DNA of 64,000 nucleotides from JBGPTF01 sp041490445 (GCA_041490445.1 JBGPTF010000018.1:1-64000); one strand, 5' to 3'. Counted from the first letter of the stretch, positions 1 through 8,445 are shown. Notes: generated from the letters alone by a model not told the origin. Made by a program: numbers and translations.

Positions 1-114
1 CGATCGGCTGATGGCCAAGCTCGCTGCGACCAGCGTGGCCGTGTAGCCCGTCGCTACCATCTCCCGCGCCTGGAAGTGAACCTCACCGCAGCTCACTCCC
101 CCACGACGTTTTTT
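1..114 (-). CDS. IS3-family transposase OrfB, N-terminal start only (via -1 frameshift)
   Basis: In the -1 frame relative to OrfA, the minus strand is open from the slippery site through the window edge. It reads KKRRGGVSCGEVHFQ and then REMVATGYTATLVAASLAIS, which resembles the N-terminus of IS3-family OrfB (the DDE integrase-like subunit). The first ATG in this frame is at 60. No catalytic residue is within the window, so intactness cannot be judged. Confidence 0.7.
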
Positions 115-380
115 AGGATTTCGATCTCCAGCGACTTCCGCCCCAGCGTCCGCTCCAACTGCCGGATGCGGCGGTCCTTCTCGGTTTCGGCCGCGGCAGC
201 GCTTCTCCCCCCAAGCGCTGCCTTGGCCCCTTGCTCGGCTTCATCCTTCCAGCGATAGAACAGATTCGGAGCAATCTCATAGCGCCGGCACGTCTCGGAG
301 ATGTTCCCACTCTTGATTCCTTCCTGCACGATCTGCCACTTCTCTTCCGGGGTTCGGTCTACACGTGGTTTCCTGCCCAT
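93..380 (-). CDS. IS3-family transposase OrfA
   Basis: A 95-residue DNA-binding subunit of an IS3-family transposase. Residues about 13-50 form the helix-turn-helix (…SGNISETCRRYEIAP…LFYRWKDEA), and residues about 70-92 form the leucine-zipper-like helix used for dimerisation (IRQLERTLGRKSLEIEILK). In this family OrfA binds the terminal repeats and, when fused to OrfB by frameshifting, forms the active transposase. The ATG at 380 has AGGAGG a few bases upstream. The TGA stop at 93-95 lies just after an A AAA AAC heptamer, which is in the correct phase for a -1 shift into OrfB. Confidence 0.93.
   Translation of the reverse strand: MGRKPRVDRTPEEKWQIVQEGIKSGNISETCRRYEIAPNLFYRWKDEAEQGAKAALGGRSAAAAETEKDRRIRQLERTLGRKSLEIEILKNVVGE
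108..114 (-). other. Programmed -1 ribosomal frameshift heptamer A AAA AAC
   Basis: On the minus strand OrfA ends CTA AAA AAC GTC GTG GGG GAG TGA. The heptamer A AAA AAC is phased exactly as needed for tandem slippage (X XXY YYZ), and the resulting frame is open into OrfB. IS3 elements commonly produce their OrfAB transposase this way. Confidence 0.8.
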
Positions 381-411
381 GTTGCCTCCTGTTGGGAGGC
401 CCTGATCATAC

Positions 412-1389
412 CTAGATGAGGTGTCCAGTTTTAGAGGGGAGCACTACATCTTTGTCCTTTTGTGGCATGTCGGCGATTAACGGCTTGAGAATGTTCGGAA
501 GTATCTTTTGCTCTTTCTCGCGATGAAGGATGTAGACTGCAATGCGGGATAACAATTCGATTTCGATGTCTTTGATCCCTGAACCAGCCAATTCTTCGCT
601 GAGCCGGTGATAATTCTGTTCTTCACGCAGCAGGGTGACAATTGCGTCTAGGACCGGTGGATAGCCAATGAAGGACAGAAAGCTTTGGTCGTTTTCTGGA
701 GTGATGTTTCCAAAAGCGGCGCTGAGCCTTTCGAGAATGAGATCCCGGACTTCACGGTACTCGCCAGGATGGCTCGAAGCCGGTCCTGGCGTAAACGCGT
801 CGATGTACTCTCTTGCTCGGTCGAGGTCGAAAGGCGAGATTGTGATGAGCCCTGTCGTTATGCCTTTCTCTGTTAGATAGATCCAGCAGTCATCCAATAT
901 TTGCGTTCGCCCGAGCAACACGAAGGTGGTAGTTGACGCGTTCTTGCAGAGCCGTGCGATATCGTCTAGGAAAGCCTCGAATGCCTTTTCTGTCGTCTTC
1001 GAGCGCGCTTCGTCAATCCCGTCTATGATGACCCCAAACGTGCCTTGGCCTATACCTTCGAACACCCTGCTGAGATCCTCTACCCGAAACGCACTTGTAA
1101 GTAAGCCAGTCAAAGTGTTATCGCCAACAGGCTTATGGTTCGCGAGGTCCAGCAAGGGCAAACACGTCTGGTTTGACAACACCTGGGCGAGAGTGGTTTC
1201 CCCCGTTGCTCCGACCGCGGAAATCAGAATGACGACGGGCTTCTCTTGTGGGAACTCGACTTTGCTAAAGGTCGGCTCAATGTAGGGTTCACTCCGCTTG
1301 GGCGCAAGGCCAAAGGAGTCCGTGGATTCTTCCATCGGGATGGCCTTCTTTTTCGCGGCGACGATTGTGCTGAGACTGTAGAAATTCAT
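412..1389 (-). CDS. NACHT/STAND-type NTPase, 3' end cut off by the IS element
   Basis: The start at ATG 1389 fits better than an upstream TTG at 1410. A P-loop region lies at residues 57-68 (ISAVGATGETTL), where the invariant Walker A lysine is replaced by glutamate (codon GAA). Walker B is intact at residues 120-128 (VIIDGIDEA, the D-G-x-D-E style of NACHT proteins), followed by a sensor-like FVLLGR segment. The last residues (VVLPSKTGHLI) come from the inserted IS sequence, so the native C-terminus is lost beyond about base 449. NACHT proteins often act in phage defence, but no effector domain is visible here. The gene is AT-richer than its neighbours and is probably non-functional. A TTGACA hexamer lies upstream at 1475-1480. 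Confidence 0.7.
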   Translation of the reverse strand: MNFYSLSTIVAAKKKAIPMEESTDSFGLAPKRSEPYIEPTFSKVEFPQEKPVVILISAVGATGETTLAQVLSNQTCLPLLDLANHKPVGDNTLTGLLTSAFRVEDLSRVFEGIGQGTFGVIIDGIDEARSKTTEKAFEAFLDDIARLCKNASTTTFVLLGRTQILDDCWIYLTEKGITTGLITISPFDLDRAREYIDAFTPGPASSHPGEYREVRDLILERLSAAFGNITPENDQSFLSFIGYPPVLDAIVTLLREEQNYHRLSEELAGSGIKDIEIELLSRIAVYILHREKEQKILPNILKPLIADMPQKDKDVVLPSKTGHLI

Positions 1390-2196
1390 CGGAAACTTCC
1401 AAGCCAACACGGATAATACCAGATCGAGGTCGAACGCGGGTATAGTCGCTTTAGAGATAGCGCCATATGCGATTTGTCAATCATAATCCGACTTCACGCT
1501 CGAAAGCTCCTTTCACCTGGCCGTATAACGCACTTCTCGGAGATTGACAGATCCTCCATCATTGTCGAGAATCGTACTCTTTCACTCCTTCAACTCCTCA
1601 ACTCTCGACTTTCAACTTTCAACTCTCTACTGACCTCCGCCCCTGTCCACACGCACTCCGATTTGCAATTTGTCTCCATCTTCGCTACCTTAGCCCGTGA
1701 CTTCACGAGCCAGATCCGCGCACCTCACGCCGCAACCACTCCGCGCCGCCCACATTTGCCCGGAACCCGCCCTCGGCGTCGAGGCTGCCTCTACTTTTCC
1801 TCTACTTCCTTTGTTTCCTCTGCCTCCTCTACTTCCTCTGCTTCCTGCTCTGACTCCTCCTCTAACTCCTTTTCTTCCTTCATCGTCCTCCGAATCTAAT
1901 CGCAACACTTTTTCAAACAGAATCGGCCGTACCCTATTGAAAACAAACAGGCGGGCCTCTCCCAAATCGCAACAAAAACGCACTTTTTCTGTAGAAGAAG
2001 CGAAAGCCGTGTTTGCGTCACGATTCGCCGCTAGTTCTGAACGCGGGCCGTCACCTTCTCCTGCCTGTCCCCGGCCTGACTCGGCACCGCACGCGCATCT
2101 ACCATACTTCCCTGCTCCCGGCCCATGCGCTCTCGGAAGCAATTTGCTATCATCGAACCCGTCGCGAAGCCACGCGCGAAGACACCCGCGAAGAAA
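1390..2196. other. Long intergenic stretch with pyrimidine-rich tracts
   Basis: No convincing gene is seen in this 0.8 kb. It contains two strongly strand-asymmetric CT-rich tracts: about 1575-1632 (repeats of CAACTCT / CAACTTT) and about 1788-1885 (repeats of CTCTACTTCC / CTCCTCTA). Translations in all frames are low-complexity (Ser/Thr or Gly/Arg rich) and lack a recognisable domain. It separates the damaged NACHT gene from hemE and presumably carries the hemE promoter, but no clear -35/-10 pair could be identified. Confidence 0.5.
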
Positions 2197-3288
2197 ATGA
2201 CAAGCCCCGACACGCGCAACCTTGACACGCGTACCAACCGCAAGCAGCTTTTCCTACGCGCCTGCCGCTCGGAGCCGGTCGAGCGCGTCCCCGTGTGGAT
2301 CATGCGCCAGGCGGGCCGCTATCTCCCCGAATATCGCGCGATTCGCGCGAAGCATTCCTTCCTCGAACTCTGCAAGAATCCGGAGTTGGCCGCCGAGGTT
2401 TCGCTCCAGCCATTTCGCATCCTTGGCGTGGATGCGGTGATCGTCTTCTCCGACATCTTGATTGTGGCCGAGGCCATGGGCATGCCGCTCGACATTTCGG
2501 ATGCCGGCCCGTCGCTCGACAACCCGGTGCGCAGCGCCGCGGACATTGACGCGCTGCGCGATTTCGATCCGGACCGCGAATCCAAATTTGTTGGCGACGC
2601 CATTCGAAAGCTCTGCCACGAACTCGGCCCGGATGTTCCTGTTCTCGGTTTCGCCGCCGCCCCGTGGACGCTGGCTTCCTACATGGTCGAGGGAGAAACG
2701 AGCGGTTCGTTCGCGGCCATCAAGCGGATGCTCTACGCGGAGCCGGACATTCTCCACACCCTGCTGAAGAGAATTGCGCGGGCCACGGCCCGTTATTTGA
2801 AATCCCAGATCGCCGCGGGCGCTGCGGCGGTACAGTTGTTCGACACTTGGGCGAGTGAGTTGGACCGCGAACACTACGACGAATTCGAGCTGCCCGCCAT
2901 CCAGATGGTGCTGGACGAGTTGAACGCCGGCGACACGCCGGTGATTCTGTATTCGAAGGGTTCGGCGCATTTGCTCGCGAGCCTGGCGAGAACGGGCGTC
3001 TCCGTGATCAGCGTGGACTGGCGTACCGATCTGGCTGAGGCGCGCCACGCCTTCGGCCCCGGAATCGCCTTGCAGGGCAACGTCGATCCCGGAGTGCTTC
3101 TCGGTCCCGAGAGTGGCATCCGGGAAGCAGCCCGCGCCGCCGTCTTCAAGACGGGCGGAATTGGCCATATCTTGAACCTCGGCCACGGGATTCTTCCGCA
3201 CACGCCGGTCGAGAATGCCCGGGCTTTCGTCGAGGCGGGACAATCCGCGCCACTGCGCGCGAGCGTCCCGGCGGCACCCGCCGGCTAG
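2197..3288 (+). CDS. hemE: Uroporphyrinogen decarboxylase
   Basis: Catalyses the four decarboxylations converting uroporphyrinogen III to coproporphyrinogen III in the cytoplasm. From ATG 2197 the protein is 363 residues, close to the family's usual 340-360. An in-frame ATG at 2125 would add 24 Lys/Arg-rich residues that look non-homologous, so 2197 is preferred. Family signatures are present: the substrate-binding MRQAGRYLPEYR near the N-terminus, FSDILIVAEAMG, PWTLASYMVEG, LQGNVDP and the C-terminal LNLGHGILPHTP. It is first in a compact hemE-hemN-hemG cluster with a 9-bp gap to hemN. Confidence 0.96.
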   Translation: MTSPDTRNLDTRTNRKQLFLRACRSEPVERVPVWIMRQAGRYLPEYRAIRAKHSFLELCKNPELAAEVSLQPFRILGVDAVIVFSDILIVAEAMGMPLDISDAGPSLDNPVRSAADIDALRDFDPDRESKFVGDAIRKLCHELGPDVPVLGFAAAPWTLASYMVEGETSGSFAAIKRMLYAEPDILHTLLKRIARATARYLKSQIAAGAAAVQLFDTWASELDREHYDEFELPAIQMVLDELNAGDTPVILYSKGSAHLLASLARTGVSVISVDWRTDLAEARHAFGPGIALQGNVDPGVLLGPESGIREAARAAVFKTGGIGHILNLGHGILPHTPVENARAFVEAGQSAPLRASVPAAPAG

Positions 3289-3297
3289 ACAATTCGC

Positions 3298-4704
3298 ATG
3301 ACGAATACGATTCCGAGTATCGACCCGGCCGCCCTCAACGTCTCCGAGGACTTTCTCGAAAAATACAACCGGCCGGGGCCGCGCTACACTAGCTATCCCA
3401 CCGCGCCCGTGTGGCAGGACAATTTCGGTCCCCCGGATCTCGAGGAAATCTTTCGCCACGCCGATCAGAATGGCGCGCCCGTCTCGTTGTACATGCATCT
3501 TCCCTTCTGCGAGAGCTTGTGCCTTTTCTGCGCCTGCAACGTCTCGATCCAGAAGGACAAGAGCGTCGCTATTCCCTACCTCGAAACCCTGAAGCACGAG
3601 ATCGAAGCCGTGAGCCGGTTCGTCTCTCGAAAACGCCCGGTGATTCAGTTCCATTGGGGCGGCGGCACGCCGACCTACCTGAGCCCGTCGCAGATGGAGG
3701 ATCTTTTCGGATTCACGCGCGAGCGTTTCACGTTCGCACCGGATGCGGAGATCGGCGTCGAAGTGGACCCGCGCGTCACCAGCCGGGCGCATCTCGAGAC
3801 GCTGCGGCGGCTCGGTTTCAACCGCCTCAGCATGGGCGTGCAGGACTTCACGCCCAAGGTGCAGGAGACCATTCACCGCATCCAGCCGTTTGAAATGACG
3901 CGCGTTCTGGTTGTGGCGGCGCGCGCGCTTGGATTCGACAGCATCAATATCGACCTCATCTACGGTCTGCCGTACCAGACGGCCCAGACGTTCGGCGAAT
4001 CCGTCGACAAGGTTCTCGAGATCGCGCCCGACCGCGTCGCGATGTTCAGCTACGCCCATGTGCCGTGGCTCAAGAAGCAGCAGGGTTCTTTCGAGGGCCA
4101 CCTGCCCGAAGGAATGGAAAAATTCCGCGTGTTTCGCACCGGCCTCGAGCGATTCATCCGTGCCAGTTACGAGTACATCGGCATGGACCACTTCGCGCGC
4201 ACCGGCGACGAGCTCGCCGTCGCGCAGCGCAACCGCACGCTGCACCGCAATTTTCAGGGATACACGACGAAGGCCGGCGCCGGCCTTTACGGCATGGGCG
4301 TCAGCGCGATCAGCGGCCTCGGCGCGGCCTACGCGCAGAACCGGCGCGAATTGCCCGCCTACGAGGCAGCCGTCGCGGCGAGGGGCCTCGCGACGATGCG
4401 GGGCTACCGCCTCAACCGCGATGACGAGATTCGCCGCACCGTCATCAGCCGGCTGCTGTGCCACACGGTGCTGCACAAGAAGGAAATCGAGCGCGAGTTC
4501 GAACTTTCCTTCGATGACTACTTCGCCCCGGAGCTTGCGCAGCTCGAGGAGTATCGCGCGGACGGCCTGGTGCGTCTGACTCCGGAAGAAATCCGGGTCG
4601 TCGGCATCGGCCGCATCTTTATCCGCAACGTGGCGATGGTGTTCGACCGCTACCTGCGCGAGCAGAAAATGGACAGCCGCCCGCTGTTTTCAAAGACGCT
4701 GTAG
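3298..4704 (+). CDS. hemN: Oxygen-independent coproporphyrinogen III oxidase (radical SAM)
   Basis: Converts coproporphyrinogen III to protoporphyrinogen IX by radical-SAM chemistry without oxygen. The 468-residue length is typical of true HemN rather than the shorter HemW. The N-terminal GPRYTSYPTA signature (about 27-36) is characteristic of HemN. The 4Fe-4S cluster motif is C71-x3-C75-x2-C78 followed by C80 (CESLCLFCAC). HWGGGTPTYL follows as the SAM-binding glycine motif. The gene lies 9 bp after hemE and 18 bp before hemG, consistent with one operon. The oxygen-independent enzyme suggests heme synthesis is possible under low oxygen. Confidence 0.96.
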   Translation: MTNTIPSIDPAALNVSEDFLEKYNRPGPRYTSYPTAPVWQDNFGPPDLEEIFRHADQNGAPVSLYMHLPFCESLCLFCACNVSIQKDKSVAIPYLETLKHEIEAVSRFVSRKRPVIQFHWGGGTPTYLSPSQMEDLFGFTRERFTFAPDAEIGVEVDPRVTSRAHLETLRRLGFNRLSMGVQDFTPKVQETIHRIQPFEMTRVLVVAARALGFDSINIDLIYGLPYQTAQTFGESVDKVLEIAPDRVAMFSYAHVPWLKKQQGSFEGHLPEGMEKFRVFRTGLERFIRASYEYIGMDHFARTGDELAVAQRNRTLHRNFQGYTTKAGAGLYGMGVSAISGLGAAYAQNRRELPAYEAAVAARGLATMRGYRLNRDDEIRRTVISRLLCHTVLHKKEIEREFELSFDDYFAPELAQLEEYRADGLVRLTPEEIRVVGIGRIFIRNVAMVFDRYLREQKMDSRPLFSKTL

Positions 4705-4722
4705 GGAGAGACGACCGCATCG

Positions 4723-6087
4723 GTGCAAGCCATCGTCATCGGCGGCGGCATTTCGGGACTGGCGTGCGCGTACCGCCTGCGCGAGCTCGGAGTTCCCGTC
4801 ACGCTGCTTGAAGCCTCCGACCGTTTCGGCGGCGTCATCCAGTCCATTGAAAAAGACGGTTTCCTCTCCGAATTCGGCCCGCAAAGCTTTCTTGCCACCG
4901 AGCCGCTGCTCGATTTGATCCGCCGTCTCGGGATCGAAGCCGAGCTTCAGGTAGCCGATCCGCGCGCTCCTCGCTACATTTTTTTGCGCGGGCGTCTAAT
5001 TCGCGCTCCGCTGTCTCCGCCTGCGCTGCTCACAACACCGCTGATGAGCGCCAGCACAAAACTGCGATTGTTCACGGAGCCGTTTCGGCGCACCCATCCG
5101 CCGGAATCCGACGAGTCTATCGCCGATTTCATGCGGCGCAAATTTGGCCCGGAGCTTCTCGACCGGCTGGTCGGCCCATTCGTATCCGGCATCTACGCCG
5201 GCGACCCAGAGAAACTCAGCCTGCGGGCCTCGTTCCCCGCCCTGCACACGTTCGAAGTGAAATACGGGAGCTTGATCCGCGGCGCGTTGAAATCGCGTCC
5301 CCCAAAAGGAACAACACGGCCCGGCCTGGCATCGTTTCGCTTAGGAGTGGCCACGCTGCCTCGCACGCTTGGCGAGCGCCTCGGAGACGCGGCCCTGATG
5401 GGGGCGAACGTCAGAAGGGTCGCTCGCGCGGCACCCGGCGGCCCGCACAACTACGCGGTCGAATTTGTGCGCGGAAGCCGGGCGCAAAAGCTCGAAGCGG
5501 ACGCGGTGATCGTCGCATTGCCCACGCCGGCCGCGGCTTCCTTGCTCGCCGGAATCTCGCCACGGCTGGCGAACACCTTGCAGCAAGTGTCTTACGCGCC
5601 TGTCGCGGTCGTCACCCTCGGGTACCGGCGCGAGCAGGTGCGGAACTCTCTCGATGGATTCGGGTTTCTCGTTCCGCGCAGCGAGAGACTTCGCATCCTA
5701 GGAACCGTGTGGAATTCGTCGCTCTATGCCGGGCGCGCCCCGGATGGCTGCGTGACGCTCACTAGCTTTGTCGGCGGCGCCACCGACGCGCAAGCAGTTT
5801 CCCTGTCCGAGGAAGCTCTTTCTGCGATCGTCGAGAAGGAGCTCGCAAGTGTTTTGCAGATTTCTGGCTCGCCGATTGCGCGCGCGATTCGGCGCTACGA
5901 GCGAGCATTGCCGCAATACAATCTTGGCCACGGTGGCTTAATCGCTGAGATGCGTGACGAGCTGGCACGCATCCCCGGGCTTTTTCTGACAGGAAATTAT
6001 TTCGAAGGTCCCGCGATCGGCAATTGCGTGGAACAAGCAACGCGCACGGCGGAATCCGCGGAGAAATACATCTCTGCCTTGCGCTGA
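4723..6087 (+). CDS. hemG: Protoporphyrinogen oxidase (FAD, HemY type)
   Basis: Oxidises protoporphyrinogen IX (or coproporphyrinogen, in the alternative Gram-positive-style route) using FAD. The N-terminal dinucleotide-binding fold is clear (IVIGGGISGLACAYRL, then LLEASDRFGG). The C-terminal FAD contact is LFLTGNYFEGPAIGNCVEQ. The 454-residue length fits the family. The start is GTG at 4723, preceded by GGGAGAG at 4704-4710; no in-frame ATG is near. This is the FAD-type enzyme, sometimes called HemY, not the small menaquinone-dependent HemG of E. coli. No hemH is in the window, so which branch it serves is not resolved. Confidence 0.93.
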   Translation: MQAIVIGGGISGLACAYRLRELGVPVTLLEASDRFGGVIQSIEKDGFLSEFGPQSFLATEPLLDLIRRLGIEAELQVADPRAPRYIFLRGRLIRAPLSPPALLTTPLMSASTKLRLFTEPFRRTHPPESDESIADFMRRKFGPELLDRLVGPFVSGIYAGDPEKLSLRASFPALHTFEVKYGSLIRGALKSRPPKGTTRPGLASFRLGVATLPRTLGERLGDAALMGANVRRVARAAPGGPHNYAVEFVRGSRAQKLEADAVIVALPTPAAASLLAGISPRLANTLQQVSYAPVAVVTLGYRREQVRNSLDGFGFLVPRSERLRILGTVWNSSLYAGRAPDGCVTLTSFVGGATDAQAVSLSEEALSAIVEKELASVLQISGSPIARAIRRYERALPQYNLGHGGLIAEMRDELARIPGLFLTGNYFEGPAIGNCVEQATRTAESAEKYISALR

Positions 6088-6135
6088 ATCATGGCTCGGG
6101 CTATCCAGCCTTCGCACCTCGAACAAGAAGGCAGG

Positions 6136-6684
6136 CTAGCGGCGGTGTCTGTTGCGCAGAGGGCGTTTGAAGCGATGCGCCAAACGGAAGCGACGGCGCT
6201 GTCCGGCCTCGCGAAAGCGCCGGCGATCCTCGGCCGTTTCGAGAAGGAGCGGGGAAATTGTCCGGGGATTCCGATTCTCGTCGATGGCGACAAACGTCAG
6301 ATACGCGCTCGAAGTGTGTTTGCGCTCGCCCGTCAGCACATTTTCCGAAAACACTTTGACGCCGATTTCCATCGAGGTGCGGAAAACGCGATTGACGCTC
6401 GACTTCAGGATGATCAGGTCGCCGATGCGGATGGGATTCCGAAAATCGAGATAGTCCACCGAAGCCGTGACGACGTGAGAGTTCGCGTGGCGATGCCCCG
6501 CGATCGCGGCGGCGATGTCGATCAGGTGCATCACCCTTCCGCCAAGGACGTTGCCGAGCACGTTCGCGTCGTTCGGCAGCACCACTTCGGTCATCTCCGC
6601 GCGGGAACCCCGCACCGGCTTGGCCGAGCCTCCCTCCGGCCGGCTGGCGGCTCCATTCTTCCTCGAGGGCTTCTTCATGTTCAT
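6136..6684 (-). CDS. Acyl-CoA thioesterase, hotdog fold
   Basis: A cytoplasmic acyl-CoA hydrolase of the YciA/BACH type. The single hotdog domain contains NDANVLGNVLGGRVMHLIDIAAAIAGHRHA, with the conserved N-x-x-G-x-x-x-G-G pattern, followed by TASVDYLDF and the strand segment TSSAYLTFVAID. The start is placed at ATG 6684 (a second ATG lies at 6678), with AGG a few bases upstream; a longer reading frame adds 45 residues without homology. The first 25 residues and the last 30 are basic extensions. The gene is convergent with hemG, 48 bp away. Confidence 0.85.
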   Translation of the reverse strand: MNMKKPSRKNGAASRPEGGSAKPVRGSRAEMTEVVLPNDANVLGNVLGGRVMHLIDIAAAIAGHRHANSHVVTASVDYLDFRNPIRIGDLIILKSSVNRVFRTSMEIGVKVFSENVLTGERKHTSSAYLTFVAIDENRNPRTISPLLLETAEDRRRFREAGQRRRFRLAHRFKRPLRNRHRR

Positions 6685-7077
6685 CCTGTATCGCGCTTGG
6701 CAGCGCCTTGCGCGCCCGCTATGATAACCCGGATTTCCGAGATGAACTCTTTCCAACGACTGCGCGGGCTCAATTGTAGACAGCAAGCGGCTGCATGCAC
6801 GAGCGTGCCCGTAGCCCAAGTCTCTGATTTAATTTTCTGTTCTCCTGTGAGGTGATTTGGTTCCTTCACACAGACACAGGAACCAACGCGCCGCACCCAC
6901 AGGGGGTCGGAGACGGGTAGCGGGGAAGGCCCGGGCCAATGGCAACGGGCTTGACAGGAAAGCGTTCCCCCGGCGCGACCGGAGCTAGCGGAAGTCGATG
7001 ATCTTGGCTTGGCGTGTGAAGCGGGCAGGGAAGAATATGGCGCGCATCGCGCCTGGAACCTGGAGCTATGTAAACTC
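6685..7077. other. Intergenic region downstream of darG
   Basis: About 390 bp between the stop of darG and the start of the thioesterase. All three minus-strand frames were read for a missing DarG C-terminal domain; none gives recognisable continuation. No tRNA, terminator or insertion end was identified. It is the edge between the AT-richer DarTG patch and core genes. Confidence 0.4.
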
Positions 7078-7632
7078 TTAGCTTGGCGTCGTAGGGGGGA
7101 ATAGAAGACCGAGTTGATTTCGGTGGGAGCCCTTTTTGCCGTTCTTTCTGACGCGCCGTCGGCGGCTGGTAGCCAACGGTGTACCTTGCGGCTTCGCAAG
7201 GCAGACGTAGATCGCAATGCCTACCAGCTTTGACAGGTATTTTTCCATGAGGGGACGTACATCCTCCCATTGAAGACCGCCGCTTCCACATCCAAGCGGA
7301 GGAAAAGCGATGGAGGTGATTCCTCGGCGCTTGTATGTCGAGATGAACTTGCGCAAGCCTTTCTCGATATAATCGAGCTGCGATTTGCCTCGCCAATGGT
7401 TTTTTGTCGGAAAATTCAGGACCCAGGGAGATACGGTTCTTATGAGTTGAAGCTTTCCCACTTGCATTTGTCCACGTTTGCAAATTTCCTGGTACTTCTG
7501 GAATGCCTCTGGAAACCGCCGCTTTACCTCTAGCGCTAACCCTTTACCCATTACACCATCGCAGTTAACGGTGTTGACGATGGTCTGGACTGGAGCGTCG
7601 AAGACAGACCAGCGTTCAGAATACCGCAGCAT
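7078..7632 (-). CDS. darG: DarG-like antitoxin, macro domain only
   Basis: A macro-domain protein of the DarG family, which removes ADP-ribose from thymidines in DNA and so reverses DarT. Residues about 1-152 cover the macro domain: VNTVNCDGVMGKGLA (ligand-binding loop, 20-33), NFPTKNHWRGKS with the expected catalytic lysine K77, and PPLGCGSGGL (111-120). Typical DarG proteins carry a second C-terminal domain that binds and blocks DarT. Here the protein ends at 184 residues with a basic tail (RRRRVRKNGKKG) instead. It begins 17 bp after darT on the same strand. No frameshifted remnant of the missing domain is visible downstream. Confidence 0.85.
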   Translation of the reverse strand: MLRYSERWSVFDAPVQTIVNTVNCDGVMGKGLALEVKRRFPEAFQKYQEICKRGQMQVGKLQLIRTVSPWVLNFPTKNHWRGKSQLDYIEKGLRKFISTYKRRGITSIAFPPLGCGSGGLQWEDVRPLMEKYLSKLVGIAIYVCLAKPQGTPLATSRRRRVRKNGKKGSHRNQLGLLFPPTTPS

Positions 7633-7649
7633 TCTTGTTGATTCCTTCC

Positions 7650-8246
7650 CTATGGCACGAGGAATGAGGGATCTATAATGAGCATGTGACGAACACCAAC
7701 CGGAACATCCAGATTATCGAGGCTCTGACACCTGATGTCGAGGATATAAGACGTTTCGACTAGCTCGGGGATCAGAATCTCAGCACACCTCTTCCTTTTC
7801 CCATCTATTATTTGACTTCCTGTCCAGCGTGTGCCCAGAACAACATCCCACGGAACTTTGTCGATTTCATGGGGATCGCAATAAAAATGAGTTTCGTGAG
7901 ATGCTGCGTTCCCGTCGCAGAAAGCTGAGCCCTTTTTATCGGCAACTTCGAGAGAAATTCTAATGTAAGAGAGTGGGTAGCTCTGAACTGCCCAAAGCAT
8001 GGGATTTCGCTGGGCCATGTACAGTGGGACGAAGTCATGCAAGGACTTGCTGAAAACTTGCATATTTCTGCGCCCTTGAACTCCTTGATTGGCGATAGAT
8101 GTGTGAGGCAGGCCGAGCTTATTGATTACGTTATACGCAAGCACTCCATGCTCCAGGATGCTAGGAATGTTTGAAGCATGGACTAGGTACAAGAGACAGT
8201 CTAGGCCTTTGCTTCGAAGTTCCTCAGACAAGGGTCGATTCGGCAT
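7650..8246 (-). CDS. darT: DarT ssDNA thymidine ADP-ribosyltransferase toxin
   Basis: DarT transfers ADP-ribose from NAD+ to thymidine in single-stranded DNA, blocking replication; it acts in phage defence and growth arrest. From ATG 8246 the protein has 198 residues, about the normal size. Visible family elements are: LVHASNIPSILEHGVL with the NAD-binding His (H23), the GRRN segment (R59/R60), LHDFVPLYMAQRNPML (69-84), FCDGNAA (109-115), and RCAEILIP with the putative catalytic glutamate E156. An AGGAG sits 13 bases upstream of the chosen start; an upstream extension of 37 residues lacks homology. The gene looks intact, which makes the truncated antitoxin next to it noteworthy. Base composition is AT-richer than flanking genes. 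Confidence 0.88.
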   Translation of the reverse strand: MPNRPLSEELRSKGLDCLLYLVHASNIPSILEHGVLAYNVINKLGLPHTSIANQGVQGRRNMQVFSKSLHDFVPLYMAQRNPMLWAVQSYPLSYIRISLEVADKKGSAFCDGNAASHETHFYCDPHEIDKVPWDVVLGTRWTGSQIIDGKRKRCAEILIPELVETSYILDIRCQSLDNLDVPVGVRHMLIIDPSFLVP

Positions 8247-8445
8247 CGAATCAAACTCACTCCTGCGAATGGCAACCCTTAGACTATCAGAGGGGTAAGG
8301 GCTACGGTATAGCAAGGAATCGGGAATGGGTCCGGAGCAAATTCGCACTTGGGCCACGTGGAGCTGGGTTCTGAGGACCCCGCGCTGGCATGATTACCAT
8401 GGCGGGCACCGCTGAAAGCAGGCGTGCTAGGCTAGATTAGCTGAG

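Larger units (their letters stand above)
1..448 (-). mobile_element. IS3-family insertion sequence, left part (runs off window start)
   Basis: The element contains OrfA, a programmed frameshift site and the beginning of OrfB, all on the minus strand; the rest lies beyond base 1. The outer end is placed at about 448, where the minus strand reads TGTAGTGCTCCCCTCTAAAA, a TG-starting terminus of the kind seen in IS3-family ends. A good ribosome binding site (AGGAGG) precedes OrfA. The element interrupts the 3' end of the NACHT-type gene that follows. The opposite inverted repeat and any target duplication are outside the window, so the boundary is inferred from one side only. Confidence 0.8.

Noticed and set aside
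1474..2142. Open frames on both strands with Ser- or Gly/Arg-rich translations
   Set aside because: Low complexity follows the CT-rich tracts; no domain or good initiation site.
2254..4476. A 740-codon open frame opposite hemE and hemN
   Set aside because: It is the antisense of two clear genes; GC-rich third positions produce long chance frames.
6681..7217. Frames downstream of darG that might hold its missing C-terminal domain
   Set aside because: All three translations are Ser/Arg/Pro-rich without resemblance to the DarG C-terminal domain.
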